From Mesoaciditogaceae bacterium (GTDB lineage Bacteria; Thermotogota; Thermotogae; Mesoaciditogales; Mesoaciditogaceae), in the NCBI GenBank assembly GCA_015486145.1, contig WFSH01000048.1:1-9993 (forward strand): a stretch of 9,993 nt of DNA. The letters are read 5' to 3'. A program made the position numbers and the translations under genes. Below, in pieces: positions 7,387-9,993 of this stretch. Each line of letters starts with the position of its first letter. The stretch's first letter is position 1. The notes below the pieces were generated by a model. That model worked only from the letters and a program-made list of their open reading frames with translations, ran no database searches and had not been told where the DNA came from.

Positions 7387-7845
7387 TTAAATTTTGCTGA
7401 GAATGAGAATAGAAATTATGAGTCCATAAGTTGCCACTCCATTTGCAAGCCCTGCAAATATCATAGACTTTCCAAGCATCCCACTGTTTAGGCGTCCCAC
7501 TTTTATCGAGGTACTGCCAACTATTCCAGTTCCCCAGCCAGCGCCAATAGAGGCCAAGCCCGTTGAAAGTCCTGCCCCAATGAATCCCAGTCCTGCGGAT
7601 TTGAACGATGTTGATAATGGAGAATTCACGACGGCGGCTACCGCTTTGTCTGGAGTGAGAAATAGTGCGAGAAGAGCAAGCCCTATGATGACATTTCCAC
7701 CAAGAGCCGTATATTTGATCAATCTCACATCCGGATTTTCGCGTTTGCGTTTCTTTCGTGATCTCAACATGTTTCCCCTAAAAATCAAGAAAGATACCAG
7801 CATCGCCAAAAAAACCAGAAAAACAAGGAGCTGAAAAACTGTCAT
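7387..7845 (-). CDS. A/V-type ATPase subunit K paralogue, first copy (K1), Asn at the ion site
   Basis: This 152-residue c-ring family protein has an N-terminal membrane segment (about 3-22), a strongly basic loop with SRKKRKR (29-35), and a second hydrophobic segment (about 46-64) ending TPDKAVAA like a signal-peptidase site. The c-subunit hairpin spans about 85-152. Helix 2 reads GLANGVATYGLIISILIL; Asn135 (codon 7441-7443, AAT) takes the place of the ion-binding Glu, as in K2. By hand count 54 of the last 68 residues match K2, while the first 80 or so match poorly. The cytosolic turn KVGRLNSG is basic and lacks the acidic/proline pattern of K3. The ATG overlaps the stop of subunit I (ATGA) and is preceded by a strong GGAGGGTGAT. 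The gene looks fully maintained. It could be a non-ion-binding ring subunit or an assembly or regulatory paralogue. Confidence 0.88.
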   Translation of the reverse strand: MTVFQLLVFLVFLAMLVSFLIFRGNMLRSRKKRKRENPDVRLIKYTALGGNVIIGLALLALFLTPDKAVAAVVNSPLSTSFKSAGLGFIGAGLSTGLASIGAGWGTGIVGSTSIKVGRLNSGMLGKSMIFAGLANGVATYGLIISILILSKI

Positions 7846-9785
7846 TTAACATCACCCTCCAAGAAAAGGAATGGATGAAAATCTTTTCCACTAGCTTCAA
7901 AAAATTTGGTGAAAAATTCGTAGTACACAAGTCTGAGATCCTGGATGAAAACGACCAATCCTTCAAGGCCAACGAGCATAAATTGACCAAGGATGAATAT
8001 GATCACAGCCCATACACCGCCTCCGGGGGCCGGTAACACCATCAACGTCATCACCCAAAAAGCGAGAAACAAAGCTTCGTGTGTCAAAGCGAACGCCGCA
8101 AGTCTTACATACGATATGGCATTGCTTAAAAAGGAAATAAGTGTTTCGAACATTCCAAAGCCCGCTTCAACCCAAAAACCATTTGGTAGAGAGGGCTTTT
8201 GACGCGAAACCAACTGGCCAAGAATTTTTTTGAAAAACATCGCTATTAGAGAAACGATCAGAATAACCGACAGCGCAATACCGTTGAACGGTATTTTGCC
8301 GTCGATGAAGTAAAAAGAAACGGCTGCGACTGATGGCCAATAAAAAGCCAATCCGGCTATACCTTCGGCACTAAAAATTGCCTTTTCCCAATCTTTTTGC
8401 CTGAATCCATTGACGATATTTAAGATCATACCAAAACTCAACATGCCTATTCCAAAATATATCGAAACAACGAGAAGTTGATTTATCTGTATGATGGGCC
8501 TTAACCACAAAGCTGGTATCCAATTTTCAAAGCCAAAAACAGAACCATACATGAAACCGAAGAATACGGAAGACAACGCCGCGCTCATCATAACTACGCC
8601 GAATTTTTTAGAACCTTTTTTGTGCATGAGGTATCCAAAAAGAAAGAGTATCGCCCCGTGAGCAACATCACCAAGCATGAAGCCGTACATGAATATGAAA
8701 AAGGCTGTAACGTATGGGGTGGGATCTATCTCTCTGTAATTTGGCGTTCCAAACATTTGAGTTATAAATTCGTAACCTTCAAAGAGGAATCCTTTGTTTT
8801 TGAGCTTCACTGGAACTTCCAATTTTTTATCTTTGCTGAATGATTCCGCGGGCTTGTCGATCATTAAAACATTTCCGTCCAGTTTCTTTCCAAAATTTTT
8901 AACTTCTTCTTTGGGCATCCATCCACTCACAAAATAAAGTTTTCTTTCTGGTGTGGCATCGTCAAAATTCGCAAGGTCGTAAATTCTTTTGTGCGCCAGA
9001 ACAGTGGAGTAGACCTTGTCTATGAATTCTTTACTGGCATACAAAACTTTCTTTATAGCACTGTTATTTTCATTTATGGATAATTTGGTAATTTCTATCA
9101 AAGATTCTATTCTTTCTTTAACTTCGCAAGGAGTTCCCCGATAATCAACGGGCAATTTATCCTCTTCAAAATAAGCGGAACGAAGAATTTTGCGAGCTTC
9201 ATCCATGAAATCAGGTGTGGTGAAAACGAAAATCCATGAGTTGTCCTTATCTCTGTTTACCTCTAAGATTATTATTGGAACTTTTAATGAAGATTCTACC
9301 AGAGTTTCGTAATGTCTCACCGGTACCCTACCAAAGATCAGCTTTATCCTTCTAATTTCGGCAAGGTTTTCAAGCTCAAGGTTTAAATTTGCCAGGACTT
9401 TAACGTGGAAAAGCACTTTGTTGTAATCTTCAAGTTTTTTTGTGAGCTCGTTATTTTTGTCGAAAAAGGCCCTTACCCCTTCATTCATAAGGCGAAATCT
9501 TGCGATCGCGGATTTAACGTCAAAATTCTCCTCGGGTTCCACGCGTTCTTCATCAAAAACAGGTTTATACCCGGTGATTTTTAAAAAGTTTGCCATTTCA
9601 TTGTACAATTCTTGATAAGGATTTTCATTTTCGCCATGAATGAGCTGTTCAGAGACCTCATCGTCTATAATTTCCTGAAAAGGTATCGGTTCGAACGCAT
9701 TAGAAGAAATGAGATTTAAATGAACTTTCTCCATTTCATCTTTAGAAAAGGCGAGTGTTACGTTTTCCATTTTCGTTACAGCCAT
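7842..9785 (-). CDS. atpI: A/V-type ATPase subunit I (membrane stator, a-subunit)
   Basis: This 647-residue stator supplies the two ion half-channels and the essential arginine next to the K ring. The cytosolic N-terminal part (about 1-355) has two helical hairpins with alpha/beta ends that meet the peripheral stalks. The membrane part (about 356-647) shows PTPYVTAFFIFMYGFMLGD (354-372), FFGFMYGSVFG (about 408-418) and SNAISYVRLAAFALTHEA (554-571). Arg561 lies in this last motif, with a second family arginine, Arg618, in FIQDLRLVYYEFF. It ends FHPFLFLEG. Both arginines are present, so this is an intact partner for a glutamate-bearing ring. Start: the ATG at 9785 has GAGGTGA four bases upstream, overlapping the stop of subunit C. 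The stop overlaps the K1 start. Length is normal for bacterial relatives. The Enterococcus-style name is ntpI. Confidence 0.96.
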   Translation of the reverse strand: MAVTKMENVTLAFSKDEMEKVHLNLISSNAFEPIPFQEIIDDEVSEQLIHGENENPYQELYNEMANFLKITGYKPVFDEERVEPEENFDVKSAIARFRLMNEGVRAFFDKNNELTKKLEDYNKVLFHVKVLANLNLELENLAEIRRIKLIFGRVPVRHYETLVESSLKVPIIILEVNRDKDNSWIFVFTTPDFMDEARKILRSAYFEEDKLPVDYRGTPCEVKERIESLIEITKLSINENNSAIKKVLYASKEFIDKVYSTVLAHKRIYDLANFDDATPERKLYFVSGWMPKEEVKNFGKKLDGNVLMIDKPAESFSKDKKLEVPVKLKNKGFLFEGYEFITQMFGTPNYREIDPTPYVTAFFIFMYGFMLGDVAHGAILFLFGYLMHKKGSKKFGVVMMSAALSSVFFGFMYGSVFGFENWIPALWLRPIIQINQLLVVSIYFGIGMLSFGMILNIVNGFRQKDWEKAIFSAEGIAGLAFYWPSVAAVSFYFIDGKIPFNGIALSVILIVSLIAMFFKKILGQLVSRQKPSLPNGFWVEAGFGMFETLISFLSNAISYVRLAAFALTHEALFLAFWVMTLMVLPAPGGGVWAVIIFILGQFMLVGLEGLVVFIQDLRLVYYEFFTKFFEASGKDFHPFLFLEGDVK

Positions 9786-9794
9786 GAAATCACC

Positions 9795-9992
9795 TCAAAT
9801 CTGTCTTATCAAGTAACCTTTAATTTCATCGGGGTTCATGCTGTACCTAACACCTTCAGTGATGGTTGTTATGTCCATGATCTCGTATTCTTTGAGGAAA
9901 GAGTAGTGAAAAAAAGTGGCAATCGAAAATCCTCCAAGAACGGACAAAGACTTTTGAGCCTTTCTGTAGAGAAACCTTTTTATATTTCGAGT
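9795..9992 (-). CDS. atpC: A/V-type ATPase subunit C, C-terminal fragment cut by the window edge
   Basis: Only the last 65 residues and the TGA stop are visible; the rest lies beyond the right edge. Subunit C (V_AC39 / d-subunit family) is the funnel-shaped socket that joins the D-F shaft to the top of the K ring. The visible tail contains FHYSFLKEYEIMDITTITEG (about 28-47) followed by VRYSMNPDEIKGYLIRQI. This matches the family C-terminus, in which a helix with Lys-Glu is followed by the (N)LR-I-EG pattern and a final EEI...L helix. The stop is nine bases before the I start and overlaps its ribosome-binding site. In Thermus-type operons C sits between E and F, so its place upstream of I is a different arrangement. 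Confidence rests on a short stretch plus the operon context. Confidence 0.85.
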   Translation of the reverse strand, partial: TRNIKRFLYRKAQKSLSVLGGFSIATFFHYSFLKEYEIMDITTITEGVRYSMNPDEIKGYLIRQI

Positions 9993-9993
9993 T

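Larger units (their letters stand above)
6436..7845 (-). repeat. Tandem triplication of the K subunit gene, 477-base period
   Basis: The three K genes begin at 7845, 7368 and 6891, each exactly 477 bases after the last, and both intergenic gaps are 18 bases. The direct repeat is strongest over the last 200 or so bases of each unit; for example the 23-base stretch around the Asn codon is identical in K1 and K2. The N-terminal halves have diverged and contain small compensating length changes. This is a gene-level tandem repeat from duplication, not a mobile element. Confidence 0.85.

Noticed and set aside
6910..7845. K1 and K2 as decaying pseudogenes, or the Asn as a sequencing error
   Set aside because: Both frames are intact with strong ribosome-binding sites, the hairpins are well conserved, and the same two-base codon difference from GAA occurs at the equivalent place in both copies.

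Overview
The window carries most of an archaeal-type (A/V-type) rotary ATPase operon on the minus strand and, converging on it from the left, the 3' part of a transketolase-like gene on the plus strand. Every gene is recognisable. A single-chain transketolase next to an A/V-ATPase points to a bacterium rather than an archaeon. The moderate GC content, very tight gene packing and strong Shine-Dalgarno sites of the GGAGGTGAT type suggest a thermophilic anaerobe, such as a member of the Thermotogota or a clostridial lineage. That placement is an inference and I hold it loosely.

Layout, left to right: 1-1668 (+) is a transketolase-like gene whose 5' end lies outside the window. It is followed by a 39-base convergent spacer at 1669-1707. 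The ATPase genes then run on the minus strand. In transcription order they are: subunit C (only its C-terminal 65 residues, at the right edge), I, three tandem K (c-ring) genes, F, E, A, B and D. Gaps are 18 bases or less, and I/K1 and F/E overlap by ATGA. Several ribosome-binding sites are embedded in the end of the preceding gene, so this is one polycistronic unit. Its promoter must lie to the right of the window. The operon order C-I-K-K-K-F-E-A-B-D differs from the I-K-E-C-F-A-B-D order I know from Thermus, Enterococcus and Methanosarcina.

How the parts work together: A3B3 is the catalytic head and D plus F the central rotor shaft. C is the socket joining the shaft to the membrane ring of K subunits. 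I is the membrane stator carrying the ion channel and the essential arginine. E is half of the peripheral stalk; its partner (G/H) is not in the window and may lie upstream.

The most interesting point is the K triplet. The three genes start at exactly 477-base intervals and all encode about 150 residues: an N-terminal membrane segment, a second signal-peptide-like segment ending near A-x-A, then one c-subunit hairpin. Only the third copy (K3) keeps the ion-binding glutamate. The first two both have asparagine there, in otherwise well-conserved hairpins. This implies either a mixed c-ring with fewer ion sites per turn, or a different job for two of the three subunits.
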